Part shown: positions 9,291-19,789 of the stretch, in pieces
How the letters are laid out: every line of letters starts with the position of its first letter
Position numbering within the stretch: the first letter of the stretch is position 1
Assembly: GCA_910574455.1 (NCBI GenBank)
Contig: CAJSYZ010000007.1
Coordinates: 682,001 to 746,000 of the forward strand
DNA length: 64,000 nt
Reading direction: 5' to 3'
DNA from: Trichaptum fuscoviolaceum
Taxonomy: Eukaryota; Basidiomycota; Agaricomycetes; Hymenochaetales; Trichaptaceae
The notes under the pieces: generated by a model
Told to the model about the DNA's origin: nothing
The model's input: only the letters and a program-made list of their open reading frames with translations
Databases searched by the model: none
Position numbers and translations under genes: made by a program

Positions 9291-9653
9291 CTTAGTGCCT
9301 AACCCAAGGACCCTATGTACACAAGGCTCAAAAACATTTGAGAAAAACACCCAAGAGTAAATTCAAGCCCAGAGATATGTCGACACAGTGCTATTGAAGA
9401 TGTCCCAGGTTTTTGATTTTCAATACAACAATTTTTCACCAAGTTATTGAGAGATTTTTTCTTTTTGTTTATTTGACCTTGGGAACATCATTGAACATCA
9501 ATTTCGCAATTTGAAAATTTTCAAGCCACTGAGATTCGCCGCGTCGGAATTTACCGATGGACCCTGAATTCCCTAATTAAGGTATTACATAACATATTGG
9601 ACTTTTGTCTTCACCTTCGTTTTGGCACACAAACCGACACTATACAACAGAAT

Positions 9654-12397
9654 ATGGGCCGCAGATCTAAAGCTACGGTGTCAAGATTGAACAACCTTTG
9701 TTCATTAAGTAGTAAAGTGAGACAATATGTTATAAAAAGCGAGTTTATATTGAAGTTTATTTATATACAAGTTCCGGGATCAAAGAAGCAGCACCGTGGA
9801 ACTTCAAGGCTGCGAAGAAGCACACCAATTCATTAATGAACCGTCCGAGGATGCTTCACTGCATAGCATTGAGTCTCAAGAGAGTGACGAGCTTGCAGAT
9901 ATCGAAGCTGTTCTTGGAATTGTGTCTAATACACCGGCAGCTGAAAGCTTTCTTGGGAAACTCACTTTAGGACTGCAACAATGGCAAGAAAGACTCAAGA
10001 CCTGCAAACGAAGGCCGAGGTATCTCAAAATTGCAAGACCCGAGGACCGACCAGCCCGTACACTGCGGGACCAGCGAGCGAAGATAAAAAAAAGGAGGGC
10101 CGCCATGCGCACAAGTGGATTCCCGGACATTCGGGACTGCTTTAAACGTCAGAAAATGTCCGACAGGGAGCCCATCATCATAGCTGATGATTCCGAAAGA
10201 GAGCCAAAAGAAGCGATGGATATGGGAGGATCTAGGTGCAATGAAGAAAAGGTGTCGTCTACCTTGATGACTTGCGAAGAAGAGGAGGAAGAGGAAGAAG
10301 AGGAAGAAGAAGAAGAATATGACAATAGTGCATCATCCGGCACATATCATCCCTCCTTTTCACTGCCTCCAGCTTCAAAGCCCTCTTTCCAGCCTTCACA
10401 AAACTACCACAGCCTCGAGTCCCTCAAATTGCCTGAAGATGGTGCAAGCAAAGGCATTGAAAGTGGCAGTTTTCAGACTGTTTGCACTGCTGGGATGGCA
10501 AACACATCAGATACAGATGTTATCGACATTGAAGCTGTACTCACAGCGATTGACAGCAGAAGCTGTACAGTGGACGATGACGACTTCCAGACTATGTCTC
10601 CATCTCTACAAGCAAAGCCATATGTCCCAAACCCGTGGATGCAAACACTCAAACGAGACAAGCAGTTTGAAACTGCAATATGGGAATTGCAGTGCATTGC
10701 AGACCAAAAAACACTTGATCTCCTGTTTCGGGGACGTCTATCTGTTATGTTGGCAACAATGCGACTCTATATGAACAATGAAGAGCTCACCTGGACCGAG
10801 GCTTCGTTGATTGCTGCCACTGCGGCGGGAAAGGGACATCTTCTTGCACGACATGCTCGAAGCTGGTGTCGGCAATATCTCAATGACAGCAAATGCCTTC
10901 CGGTCAATCTATATGGTTCTTGGAAGACATCAATCATCAATGACGAGGACTTTGCATCCGAAATACAAGCTCACCTTCAAAGCCTTGGGAAAGCATATCT
11001 TCATGCTAGTGATGTGCTCAATTATCTGAACACACCCGAAGTTCTTGCTCGGATTGGTCGTCGGAAGCCGGTAACATTAAGAACAGCAACAATCTGGTTT
11101 CAGGCCATGGGATACCGGTATGGAAAAGCACCAACAGGAATGTATATTGACGGTCATGAGAGGGAAGATGTAGTACAATATCGACAAGAGCAGTTCTTAC
11201 CATTGTGGTCGAAACTGGAGGAACAGATGCTATTGCCTTTTTCGGACACTGGACCTTCACGCCACTGCGAGGGAGCAAACATCCTTGTCACTCACGATGA
11301 ATCGACATTCTTTGCAAATGATCAGCGCAAAATGGTCTGGTATCACAAGGATGCGTCTGCAAAGCCTTGTGTGAAAGGAGAGGGACACTCTTTAATGGTT
11401 TCTGACTTCTGTGTCCCTGAAATTGGTTGGCTTCGAAGTGAAGATGGGTAAGCTGTATATATATTTGCTAGCATTTGTATACTTGTCTGACATGCATTTT
11501 CTCATTGTGCAGGACTGAAGAAGCTCGCGTATACTTCAAGGCTGGTAAAAACCGAGATGGATACTTTGTATTTGATGACCTTCTTAGGCAAGTTGACGTT
11601 GCCATCAATATCTTTGAAAATCGGTTCTCTGGTGCTCGTGCAATCTTTGCATTTGACAATGCCCCGACCCACCAGAAGCGAGCTGCAGATGCACTTTCAG
11701 CCCGACATATGCCTAAGACTCCAGGATGGAAATCACAGAAGGCACCAGAGAGAATGCGACCCGGAAGGTTACCATCTGGTGAGCCTCAAGAGCTTTATTT
11801 CCCATCGGACCACCCAAAGCACCCGAATAAATTTAAAGGAATGGCTCAAATTCTCATTGAGAGAGGTATTGATATCACGGACTCAAAGGGGAAAACACTT
11901 AATGCCGAATGCTCTGGGTTTAAATGCAAGGGTACGGCACAACACTGTTGTTGCCGAAATATCTTATTCCACCAGCCTGACTTTCAAGATGTGAAACCGG
12001 CATTAGTTGAGCATATTGAAAAGCGTGGACACATTGCAGTATTCTATCCGAAGTTTCACTGTGAGCTCAACTTCATAGAGCAATGTTGGGGATATGCAAA
12101 ATACCGATATTGGATGCTTCCTAGACCACTTAACAAGAAAGAGATGCAGATTAATGTGCAATCAACCCTTGATAGCATACCTCCGGAAACCTTTCGAAGG
12201 CAAGCCATATCTTATCATTGGACTTCTTCTATATCTTACTCTTGTTTAGATTTGCAGATAGATCTGCACGATTTATGGATGCTTATCGCAAAGGACTTTC
12301 GGGAGTGCAAGCACAGTGGGCCAATCGCAGATATCACGGACATCGAACTCTCCCAATGGACATTTTGGATCAACTAAAAGTAGCTGAAGTCTATTAG
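9654..12397 (+). CDS. Tc1/mariner-type DDE transposase, four exons
   Basis: Exons 9,654-9,716, 9,772-11,447, 11,513-12,199 and 12,262-12,397 join in phase to 854 codons including the stop. The start is the ATG of MGRRSKATVSRL, a usual N-terminus for this fungal family. Catalytic residues are visible as D in THDESTFF, D in FDNAPTHQ and E in LNFIEQCWG, the IS630/Tc1/mariner DDE signature. A Glu-rich run lies at about 10,276-10,320. Introns are 55, 65 and 62 bp; the last uses a GC donor (AAG|GCAAGC ... GATAG). The first exon is tiny, easily missed. The gene lies alone between its TIRs. The enzyme cuts at the TIRs and reinserts at TA. Confidence 0.9.
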
Positions 12398-12477
12398 ATA
12401 ATCTATTTTTACCCAACCTGTACCCCAACTCAGGATTTTCGCCTCTTAGGTTAGGTCTATTAGGGTTAAGGGTTCAT

Positions 12478-12522
12478 TCCCACGTGCTACGCGGTATTGC
12501 TTAGTTTATACTTCCACTACCT
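12478..12522 (-). repeat. Right terminal inverted repeat of the mariner element
   Basis: Mirror of 9,246-9,290, followed directly by the TA duplication. Confidence 0.93.
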
Positions 12523-12524
12523 TA

Positions 12525-13020
12525 TATGATAGTTAGTAGACAAGGGCCAGTTGTAATACTTAACCGTCAGTATTCCAGATTGGAATGCGTAGGGTGTACC
12601 GATTTATTCTGCTGTAGAATGTGGTAGAGCGTAGAGGGGGGTGTTTCGGAGTTGAGATCGATCTCAGATGAGAAAGAAGTCAATCCTAATTGTTACGTTC
12701 ACGGCTTCGATGGACTTATCACGGAAATGATAAGTGACCAAAGCGTTGTTGGGTGAAGTAGCAAGTACAGTATAGAGGGTCCGCTTTGTGAGGGTCTCTA
12801 TACCGGAAGTCGTGGGTGAACAGAGTCTTTGGTAGGTGATTGTAAAAGACTATAGGAGGATTGACTTAAGTGTCATCCTGGGGCGCTATGTACATGGCCT
12901 TATATACTACAGAGAACAATAGAGTGGAGCAAGGAATGAAACTACATCATCGCGGGTCAGAAGTGGAGTGAGTCCGTCATAGTGGCTCTAATTAATGGAG
13001 GATGATGTCAGATCGGAACA
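12525..13020 (-). other. Chromovirus 5' LTR, right portion (putative)
   Basis: No ORF of interest. On the minus strand a TATATAAGG box lies near 12,898-12,908 and the stretch ends at 13,020 with TGTTCCGATCTGACATC, a plausible TG-starting LTR terminus. Without the second LTR in the window the border cannot be fixed. Confidence 0.4.
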
Positions 13021-13226
13021 TAGGTGGAGTAGAGTGGAGTAGAATGATGTATCATCGGAGTGGAAGGTCCTGGGGCTCTCGGAGTGAAGGTGGAGCGAGT
13101 GGAGCCATCGGAGTGTGGAGTCGATGATGAAAGAATGATGCAATGTGTGTACGCACATGCAGGTAGAAAGGGTGAGAGAAAAAGATGAGGGGGAACATAA
13201 ACAATGTGTAAACAAGGGTAAGCAGC
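13021..13226. repeat. GGAGT-rich low-complexity spacer
   Basis: Imperfect repeats of GTGGAGT / TCGGAGT words between the chromovirus and the Harbinger-type element. No gene seen. Confidence 0.4.
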
Positions 13227-13503
13227 TTGATGCGTAACACAGTCAAAGCCGTGTCTACTGACATGAATCTTCACAGCTTTGAACGCTCAGCTTTCATCCG
13301 ACTTATTGCTAAGGACGTAGCTCTAGCAGATACATATATGGCCATTCCGCAAGCAGACATAAGGTCAGAAGTTGTTCGAGATGAACTGGCTTCGCACCAG
13401 TTGAACAAGGCTCAAGGTATGTTTGTAATATTTATCTAGTGAACAAAGCTGACTTTCACTTTCTAGCGGGGCCATCTGAGCAAAGATTTGATGGAAGCAA
13501 ATA
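13227..13503 (+). CDS. Short convergent ORF beside the Harbinger nuclease, unknown
   Basis: Open frame from 13,227 with a likely intron (CAAG|GTATGT ... TTTCTAG|CG, about 13,415-13,467), after which the frame continues with GPSEQRFDGSK and a TAA near 13,503, ten bases from the nuclease stop on the other strand. PIF/Harbinger elements often carry a second (Myb/SANT-like) gene, but this sequence shows no Myb motif and lacks an obvious N-terminus. It may be the 3' end of a truncated second ORF. Low certainty. Confidence 0.3.
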
Positions 13504-13513
13504 ATTATTGACA

Positions 13514-14880
13514 TTATTCAGTAGCAATATACTCCTGATATTGTAACCACATTGCCTTTGCAATCGATTCCCGTCGCTCTCCTGCTCTTTCTAACTCGTA
13601 ATGATCCCTCTCATTAACCACTGGCCTTTGATGGTTAAGTTGATGAAGAGTTTTCATGTTATCATACTGTTGGGCATCGTCTGGATCGTGTTGAACAATA
13701 AAGTTATGCAGTGCACAAACTGCGAGCACGATTTTTGACTGTGTCTCAATGGAGTACTCTGGGGCCATAGTCAAAATACGGAATTGCCTTTTGCACACCC
13801 CAAATATTCGTTCAACCACGTTCCTTGCAGACGAGTGACGCAGATTGAATAGTTCCTGATGTGTTCGAGGCCTGTCAATAGTGAAGATTAGCTATGTAAA
13901 GATATTGGGTATGCAAAGCTACTTCTCCGCAGCCCTTCCCCATTCCTTCAAGTGATATCTTCTTTCCCGGTATGGAACAAGTAATGTGTCGCAATTTGAA
14001 AATCCAGCGTCTGCAAGGAAGTACTTTCCCGGAGGAATGACTAGGTCCCGTTGCCGTGCATCTTCAAAGATTCTTCCGTCTGCTGCACTACCCTCCCACC
14101 CTGCAAGAACATAACAGAATTGCATGTCAAAAGTGCACGCAGCAAGGACATTCTGGCTAATTCCCCCCTTCCGGTTACGATATCGCGGGAGGTCCTCTTC
14201 AGGAACAAACGCATGGATGTGTGTCCCATCGATTGCACCAATACAATCTTTGAAGAAAGGGAAGAACTTTGAGTTGTTATTGATTTCGGGGGGTATGCGC
14301 GAGCCATCTGGTAACTTCACAAGCCGGGTGTAAAAAGGTGCTGCAATTATCATGTCTAGCACTCGATGAAACACTCTAATCAAGGGTATGAGCTTACAAT
14401 CCAGTGTTAATGGAGTTATTATATCAATACTCACTTGGAAATTGTATCCGGACTGTGCTGAAATTCATCCCGAATGTCTCGAGAGACATTGCCACTTCTG
14501 CAAGTCCGAAGAAAGATTGCAAGTTGTTCTGCCATTGAAACAAGCCTTCTGTTCTTCAAGCCAGAATATCGATTGAGGTCCTGTAATAGCTTCTGGAAGA
14601 CATGTTTTGACATGCCAAGTTGCTCATAGAAGTGTCCAGCATGACCTCGAAGAAGCTCCATGGTATGAAGATGTCCAGATCTTGCCGAGTTATACATGGG
14701 AGTTTTGATGAGATGTGGCACAAGTTGAATTACCACAGACCCTGCTACTATGGCAGATATGCCAGCAGCAAGCTTCTGCACATGTCTATGTTGAGTATTG
14801 ACATTGTTCTGTCGTGAGGAGCGATGTTTTGAGTGAAGCGGGCCCATAGATAAGAGCAGAGACGACATGAAGTAGACCAT
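13514..14880 (-). CDS. PIF/Harbinger-type (HARBI1-like) nuclease, three exons
   Basis: Minus-strand exons 14,880-14,435, 14,375-13,923 and 13,871-13,514 join in phase to 418 residues; introns are 59 and 51 bp with GTGAGT/GTAGCT donors and TTAG/ACAG acceptors. Exon 1 has the helix-turn-helix-like N-terminus (LLQDLNRYSGLKNRRLVSMAEQ; DTIS then VFHRVL). Catalytic acidic residues are visible in GAIDGTHIHAF (exon 2), LADAGFSN (exon 2) and NVVERIFGVCK (exon 3). The family is a DDE nuclease that moves PIF/Harbinger transposons, usually into 3-bp TWA sites. No frame break is seen. I could not identify the TIRs, so the element's borders are unknown. Confidence 0.88.
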
Positions 14881-15009
14881 GCATTACAAATGTGTGACAT
14901 TGTGTGACACTACTAGTAAAGACACGCCACTCGGTGAGTAGCCAGTTGCGGCTTTCTCCGGGCACTGACTATCTTACTGGTGCCTAGCTAACCCGCGATA
15001 CCGAGCGGG
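14881..15009. other. Short spacer, no gene seen
   Basis: Holds the upstream region of the Harbinger-type nuclease and an unassigned GC-rich stretch. Nothing further recognised. Confidence 0.3.
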
Positions 15010-15176
15010 CCCTTACTTCCTCACGTAGAGCTGTCCCCACCCCGTAGCTCTGAGCGCAGGCCACTCCGCTCCTTTCGAGCCCTCCTATTCACCCTCCTTG
15101 TTGCTATTGCTGTCCCTTCAACCTCTCTCACATCGACAGGCAAGTCGTGATTGGAACACCTCCAGAAGCTTAGTAG
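15010..15176 (+). repeat. Tail of a 6.9-kb tandem unit, left flank of E1
   Basis: Aligns by eye with the last ~190 bases of units A (50,045-50,233) and B (56,955-57,128): shared words include CACGTAGAGC, CACCCTCCTTGTTGCTATTG and AAGCTTAGT. It stops exactly where the E1 terminus begins. The matching continuation (GTGATATTGTCAGTC) is found on the far side of E1 at 43,344. So this is the original left neighbour of unit A. Confidence 0.8.
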
Positions 15177-15367
15177 TACATCAGGGAAACTACTTTCTGC
15201 TTATGGCCACTGACGCGTCCTGACGCGTCCTGATTTGGCTGGCACCTGTCTGAAGGGTCGCTACTTCGTCTGAAAATACACTGATTGCCTTAACTCACTG
15301 AAATAAGGAGTGTTTCAGGATGCAAGCCGTCTCTCAGTACATCAGAGCAAGTCAGGATTTCAGTGCT
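15177..15367 (+). repeat. E1 left terminal region (~190 bp)
   Basis: Nearly identical to the E2 left end at 39,466-39,657: only a few substitutions and a small indel over about 190 bases, including the tandem word GACGCGTCCT. The first 27 bases pair with the reverse complement of the E2 right end with two mismatches. Ends in ..GATTTCAGTGCTC, after which E1 and E2 diverge. Confidence 0.85.
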
Positions 15368-15880
15368 CTGCCAGTCACGGTGGTGTATTACTACTACTAG
15401 TAAGCACAAGCATGCACAGCCTGAGTTCAAGTCCAATGGTAAGTATAATATATGTTCTTTAAATTAGATATCATCCATGCTCATATACTATCACATCACG
15501 GTCCTTCAATTTGTCGTACTTGTGAGCCACCGTCCAAACAGACACCTAATTGTCCACTTCGCGTACTAAGGGGGCGCCGTACAAGCGTATGTGCGATCCA
15601 TGACAAGGAAGTACGAGTTGGACAAGGAGCTGTCATTGCCAGTGCTTCGTGCGCCGCAATACATCGCACTGCAAACATAATCTTGATGTGGTTAGTCGCC
15701 TGTCTGATCCTCCACTTGCAAGGGTATTTTTCGGCAGTTGTAGCTACAGAGTAGAGCTACTGCCAATGTCCTCATAACATGTACAGACATTTCCCTGAGT
15801 CCATGTTGCAAATCTAAAGAAAACCCATAAGCATTGATTATTCAGAAAGAAATCAAACAATTTACACTACAGACAATGCG
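15368..15880. other. E1 interior spacer with short palindromic words
   Basis: Includes TATTACTACTACTAGTAAGC and other CTAG/CCTGAG words just inside the terminus. The rest holds the putative 3' region of the minus-strand membrane-protein gene. A 100-codon plus-strand ORF (15,452-15,754) looks spurious. Confidence 0.35.
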
Positions 15881-17344
15881 CTATAACGCTTCCCACATCC
15901 CAACACCTGTGAAGACAAGCCCCAAGCTAACAAGGAAAGTGATGTACGCAGCGCCATGTTTCATTACGCTACGTAAGAGTAGGACAACGAGGATGACACG
16001 AATGGTGGTGAGGACAATGAATGCAGATGGAAGGGCATTCCAGTGAGAATGGATTCGTTCTATACTATGATCTCTGTCCCCCAAAGACAGAAATTCTACA
16101 ACATCTAAAGGAGGACTTGCCCTTGCACGAGATTGATCACTCAGGTGAGCGAAACCGAGAATCAAAGTGATCCCAAGGCTCAGCAGAACACTGTTAATCC
16201 GCTGAACAACAGCGATAGATAGTACTGGTACTTGGTCTCCATAGGCCATTTGAAGGCGAAGGTATCTTTCAAGTGATTTGCGCGCTTTGACACCGTGACG
16301 TGCCATCGACATTGAGGCATTCGAGTCCTCGCCGTTTGTTACCTCTCCGCCCATGACTCTAGAGATAGAGGTATCTTCGAGGTCCAAATCATCAACATCG
16401 GGCATGTTCACTCGACTCAACACAACATTTTCGAGTGAACCTCCATCATCCGATACCGGGAGTCCACGTTCAGCCATATCCAGTCCCGAGTCCAAAACTG
16501 ATTCGACGCTGGAATATAACGCAAGATGATCGTAGTCTTCCCCGATTGCCGTACACACTTCAGCCAATGACCACCCAAGGGCCAGGAACCAGAGTATGCC
16601 GAACGTATACGATCATGGACGTGCATCTGCCCTTCGCCATGTTTCCCAGGATGTGGACTATCACAGACAGGAGACGAGTGGATGTTGAGTATGTAAAAAG
16701 ATGTAAGCCGCAGAACCTCTTGCAATGTCACCAAAAAAGCAGCGAGAATGTATCGTGCCCACAAAGCCACCCAATGTTGAACATGTCGCCTTTCTTGCAC
16801 GTTTGAGAAAAAAAGTATCGTATAGGAGCTTGAATATATAAGGGGGAATGTTCGAGCACGAAGGCAGTGTGAAAAACACCAAAGCGATGCACCTAGAAGG
16901 ACACTTCTCATTGATTCCGAGAGCGAAGGAGATTGATGCAATTTGTGAGGCCAGATGACTGCTGGCATTGATGCAAGCACGACGAAGAAGAGGAGGGATG
17001 TGAGAGGGACCAATACATATAGTTTTTTGGTGCGCAAAAATGCCTCGACTACAAAAATGCATATAATGCAATTAGTCTATACTGATCCGAAATCGAGAAT
17101 TTTGTAGACAAAGACCTCTCAGCGTTTCTTCATCGTTGTCCTTAATGTCTCCGTCGCCAAGCCCTTCTTGATCTCCCTCTGCAGTCTCGCCCATCGTGCT
17201 CGCAGGCGGTGATCCACCAACTCGCTCTTGTGCACCAGGGGTTTGTGGGTTGGCAATGGAGCCATAGTTTTTGACCGAGAGCAAGTCGTCGGCGTTCGAT
17301 GCGTGCTGCAATGGTAAGCCGCTGGCACTGCCAGTGGCGTTCAT
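15881..17344 (-). CDS. Multi-pass membrane protein, possibly a captured host gene
   Basis: Minus strand. Exon 1 (ATG at 17,344) encodes a polar N-terminus rich in Gly/Asp. It seems spliced by a very short intron (about 17,082-17,049) to an exon with two hydrophobic spans (VLVPLTSLLFFVVLASM; the segment around LWCFSH) and then ARYILAAFLVTLQEVLRLTSFYIL. The last block (about 16,600-15,881) has FGILWFLALGWSLAEV, an acidic loop, ISIAVVQR-type and LGITLILGFAH spans, and a final span LVSLGLVFTGVGMW. Between about 16,620 and 16,600 no splice joins the blocks without a stop, so this copy seems frame-broken. I do not recognise the family. It lies just inside the E1 left terminus, suggesting capture. 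Confidence 0.5.
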
Positions 17345-17379
17345 GATAGCTTCAAGTTGAAAGTGAATCACTTCAAATT

Positions 17380-17570
17380 CAAGTTGAACGCGTCCGAGTC
17401 AGGCTGTGGCACTGGTGGCAGTGACCGTGACGTGACTCCGAGTCCGTGCCAACTTGAATGCCAGTGACTGCAACCGCCGTGACACTGGCATCACTGGCAT
17501 GCCGGTGTCCACTACTAGTAGTACTATTACTAGTACTACTACTAGTACTTATCTATGTACTAGTATGTAA
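17380..17570. repeat. Cluster of short palindrome-like words
   Basis: Dense mixture of CACTGGCAGTG-type, ACTTGAATG-type, CCGAGTC-type and TACTAGTAGTA-type words, ending in a run of CTAG-centred TACTAG units (17,505-17,560). Same word set as 26,420-27,900 and 34,220-34,700. Confidence 0.75.
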
Positions 17571-19789
17571 ATCCAGCACAAATGAACTTAATTCCAACAT
17601 CTTTCTCACGTCATCGTGCAAAGCAGCGGAGATTTAGGTCGAAGCAGTGATAATCAGCCACTCGTCGTGTGCATGGTAGGTCACAGGACACCTTGACTTT
17701 CAAACATAAGAGCCAGGCAGGAGTGTCAAAGAGCAGAATGTCCAGGAGTGGTGGTCGTCATTGCAGTCTTTGGTGGAGTCTTTGCGCGAGAGCGGGACTC
17801 GTGAGCGCGAGAACGAGTGCGCTTAATGGGCGACCTTGACAATGACGAGACTGAGCTTGGCCTAGGCCCAGTCTGTCTAGTCAAACCTTGCAGCATTAGA
17901 TCTGGCCTAGATCTGCCGCTGATGAGGAAATGCATGGCCTGGGCAATTCCCCCAGCAGGACTGTGCACGGTCCTGCTGTTGACAAGGCACCACAGGGAGT
18001 GGGTGAGAGGGTCGATTGACTGGTCGCTGCTTGGATTCCATTGCTAGACCGAGACTCTTGAGACCTCAGGACGGGGTGGCTCTACTCTTGATGACTTCTT
18101 CGGTACTCTGCTTTCTTGGCTGCTGAGAACTGCTGGAATGGGTCCCTTTCGATCACTGTTATGAGGAGTTAGGATGACAGCGCGTAACAAAAGACAGGTG
18201 CACCTACAATTTCGAAGAGGGGCAGCAAGTAGTAAATGTCGTGCATCACGGGACTTGACACAACGCTCGCCAGGATCTTGTCACTGGCAAGCAAGGGTGT
18301 GTTTGACGCTAGCCCAACAGGTCGCATGTATCGTAGGTCGCTGACAGGCGAATATCAGAAACCCGAGGAACTGTCGTGACGGGCGCGGTAGCGGATGATT
18401 AACGAGGTTGCTCAGTGGACGCAAGCTTGGGTGCATCGGTATCTGCACCAGGATGGTTGTTGAAGGCTAGATGACAAACTTCCTAGACTGAGGGTGAGAT
18501 AGGTAACAAGCAAATAAGAGTGTAAATGCTCACAATTTCAGAAGTGGTCTGCCACTTAACAGATTGGACTCAGGATCGGACCCAGGACTATGGGTGGCTA
18601 CTTCCTACACTGCGTCTGATAGTTAGAATGTTATTCAAGAACAGTAGAAGAATAAACTAACGTTTTCGGAAGGGGGACTGCCGTCTAAACTAATGGACCC
18701 GTGGCGTACACTAACTCTCAGGTTTAGTATGTGATCGAAGGTCGAAGAAAAGTACTGCTTACGATGTATTAAAAAGCCTCTACTATACTGGCAATGGGAG
18801 CAAACAATGCCAACTCTAATTGCCCCGCGAATCAGTATCCTTAGGAGTCGTGACGGAGTACATGCTGGCGTGGCGGAGCGTACATTGATGAGTGACACAT
18901 CGATGGAGGGTTGTCCCGGGTGCATCAGAAGCAACACCCCGTGCGCAGAGGAGGCGAATCAGTCGACGAGTAGCACAAAAACTTGGCGGACGTTTTTTGG
19001 GGTTGGGGTGCTTGAATAGCGATAACTGGGCTGGTCCGGCCACTGATCGGGTGGCATGCGCGGTGAAAACAGGTGTCGAGGAACAGGTGTTCTTCTATTG
19101 AGGTTCAAAGGTTGAATGTAAGGTAGTGTCGAGCAGACACCACGCGAGTCAAGATAGTGACGAAGCAGAGAGCCTGAATGGCTAGAACGCAATAGGCGAA
19201 GTATAAGCGGAGTTGGAGTGGTTGGAGAGCTGTAAATTGCTGATGAGTTTGTCATTGCGAAGTTCCTTGGGAGTGATGCGACGTGAGCAAAGAGAAAGGG
19301 GAGAATATGCAGCACACACCATGTCAGGTTACCCGGACGCTGGCATCCCAAGCAATGGCAAGTACTAGCACTTGGCTTGGTAGCTAGTAATATCACTGAC
19401 ATATGGGGTTGTCCTTCGGATGACTTCTCATTGGACGAATAAAGATCTCCAAAACAATAAGAAAGAGTTCAGAGGGTATGATCAAAGTGAGGTATCATGA
19501 GGGTATCATAAGGCGCAGTGTTGCTGGAGAAATAGGGGAGCGCATACAGTTACAGGAATGGTTGTTGATACAATATGTCGGTGGTAGTGTTGATACAGTG
19601 GCGCTCGGTTGGGGGAAACTGCCTTGGAAAGGCGTCCTGGGTGTGTAAAAAAACAAATGATTGAGTGAGAAAGAAGCGAGGAATAAAGAAAGCCGGGTTC
19701 ATTGCGCCACTGTGATCGGGAAAAGGTGGGGAAAGCGTCCCGCGTCCTTAATGTGACGTAGGACTAGTTCGAGCCTGGGTTGATCACAA
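17571..19789. other. No supported gene
   Basis: Only short ORFs with no recognisable motif. A minus-strand Ser/Arg-rich stretch near 17,760-18,130 (SRSPIKRTRSRAHESRSRAK) could be a decayed coding piece. The ORFs at 18,635-18,937 and 18,959-19,402 look like chance frames. No terminal repeats seen. Confidence 0.35.

Larger units (their letters stand above)
9246..12522 (+). mobile_element. Intact-looking Tc1/mariner (IS630 superfamily) DNA transposon
   Basis: Terminal inverted repeats of 45 bp at 9,246-9,290 and 12,478-12,522 differ at one base (beginning AGGTAGTGGAAGTATAAACT). A TA dinucleotide lies directly outside each end (9,244-9,245 and 12,523-12,524), as expected for TA target duplication by this superfamily. 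The single gene inside is a four-exon transposase whose exons join in frame. The near-identical TIRs and unbroken gene suggest a young, possibly still active copy. It inserted into the 5' LTR/leader of the chromovirus. Confidence 0.9.
1..13020 (-). mobile_element. Ty3/gypsy chromovirus LTR retrotransposon, left end outside the window
   Basis: Reading leftwards on the minus strand the order is: LTR/leader, upstream ORFs, Gag, protease, RT, RNase H, integrase, chromodomain, then several extra ORFs to the window edge. The chromodomain at the Pol C-terminus places it among chromoviruses (Metaviridae of fungi). The 3' LTR must lie left of position 1, so the two LTRs cannot be compared and their borders are inferred. 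A Tc1/mariner element interrupts the 5' LTR/leader at 9,244. The body from Pol to the left edge is over 5 kb, much longer than a standard chromovirus because of about 2.1 kb of extra reading frames after Pol. The right limit near 13,020 is a guess from a TG-starting minus-strand terminus. Confidence 0.8.

Noticed and set aside
10149..10343. Poly-Ser minus-strand ORF
   Set aside because: Antisense of the Glu run in the mariner transposase.
18635..19402. Two minus-strand ORFs of 100 and 147 codons
   Set aside because: No recognisable motifs, no intron evidence, biased low-complexity content; probably chance frames.
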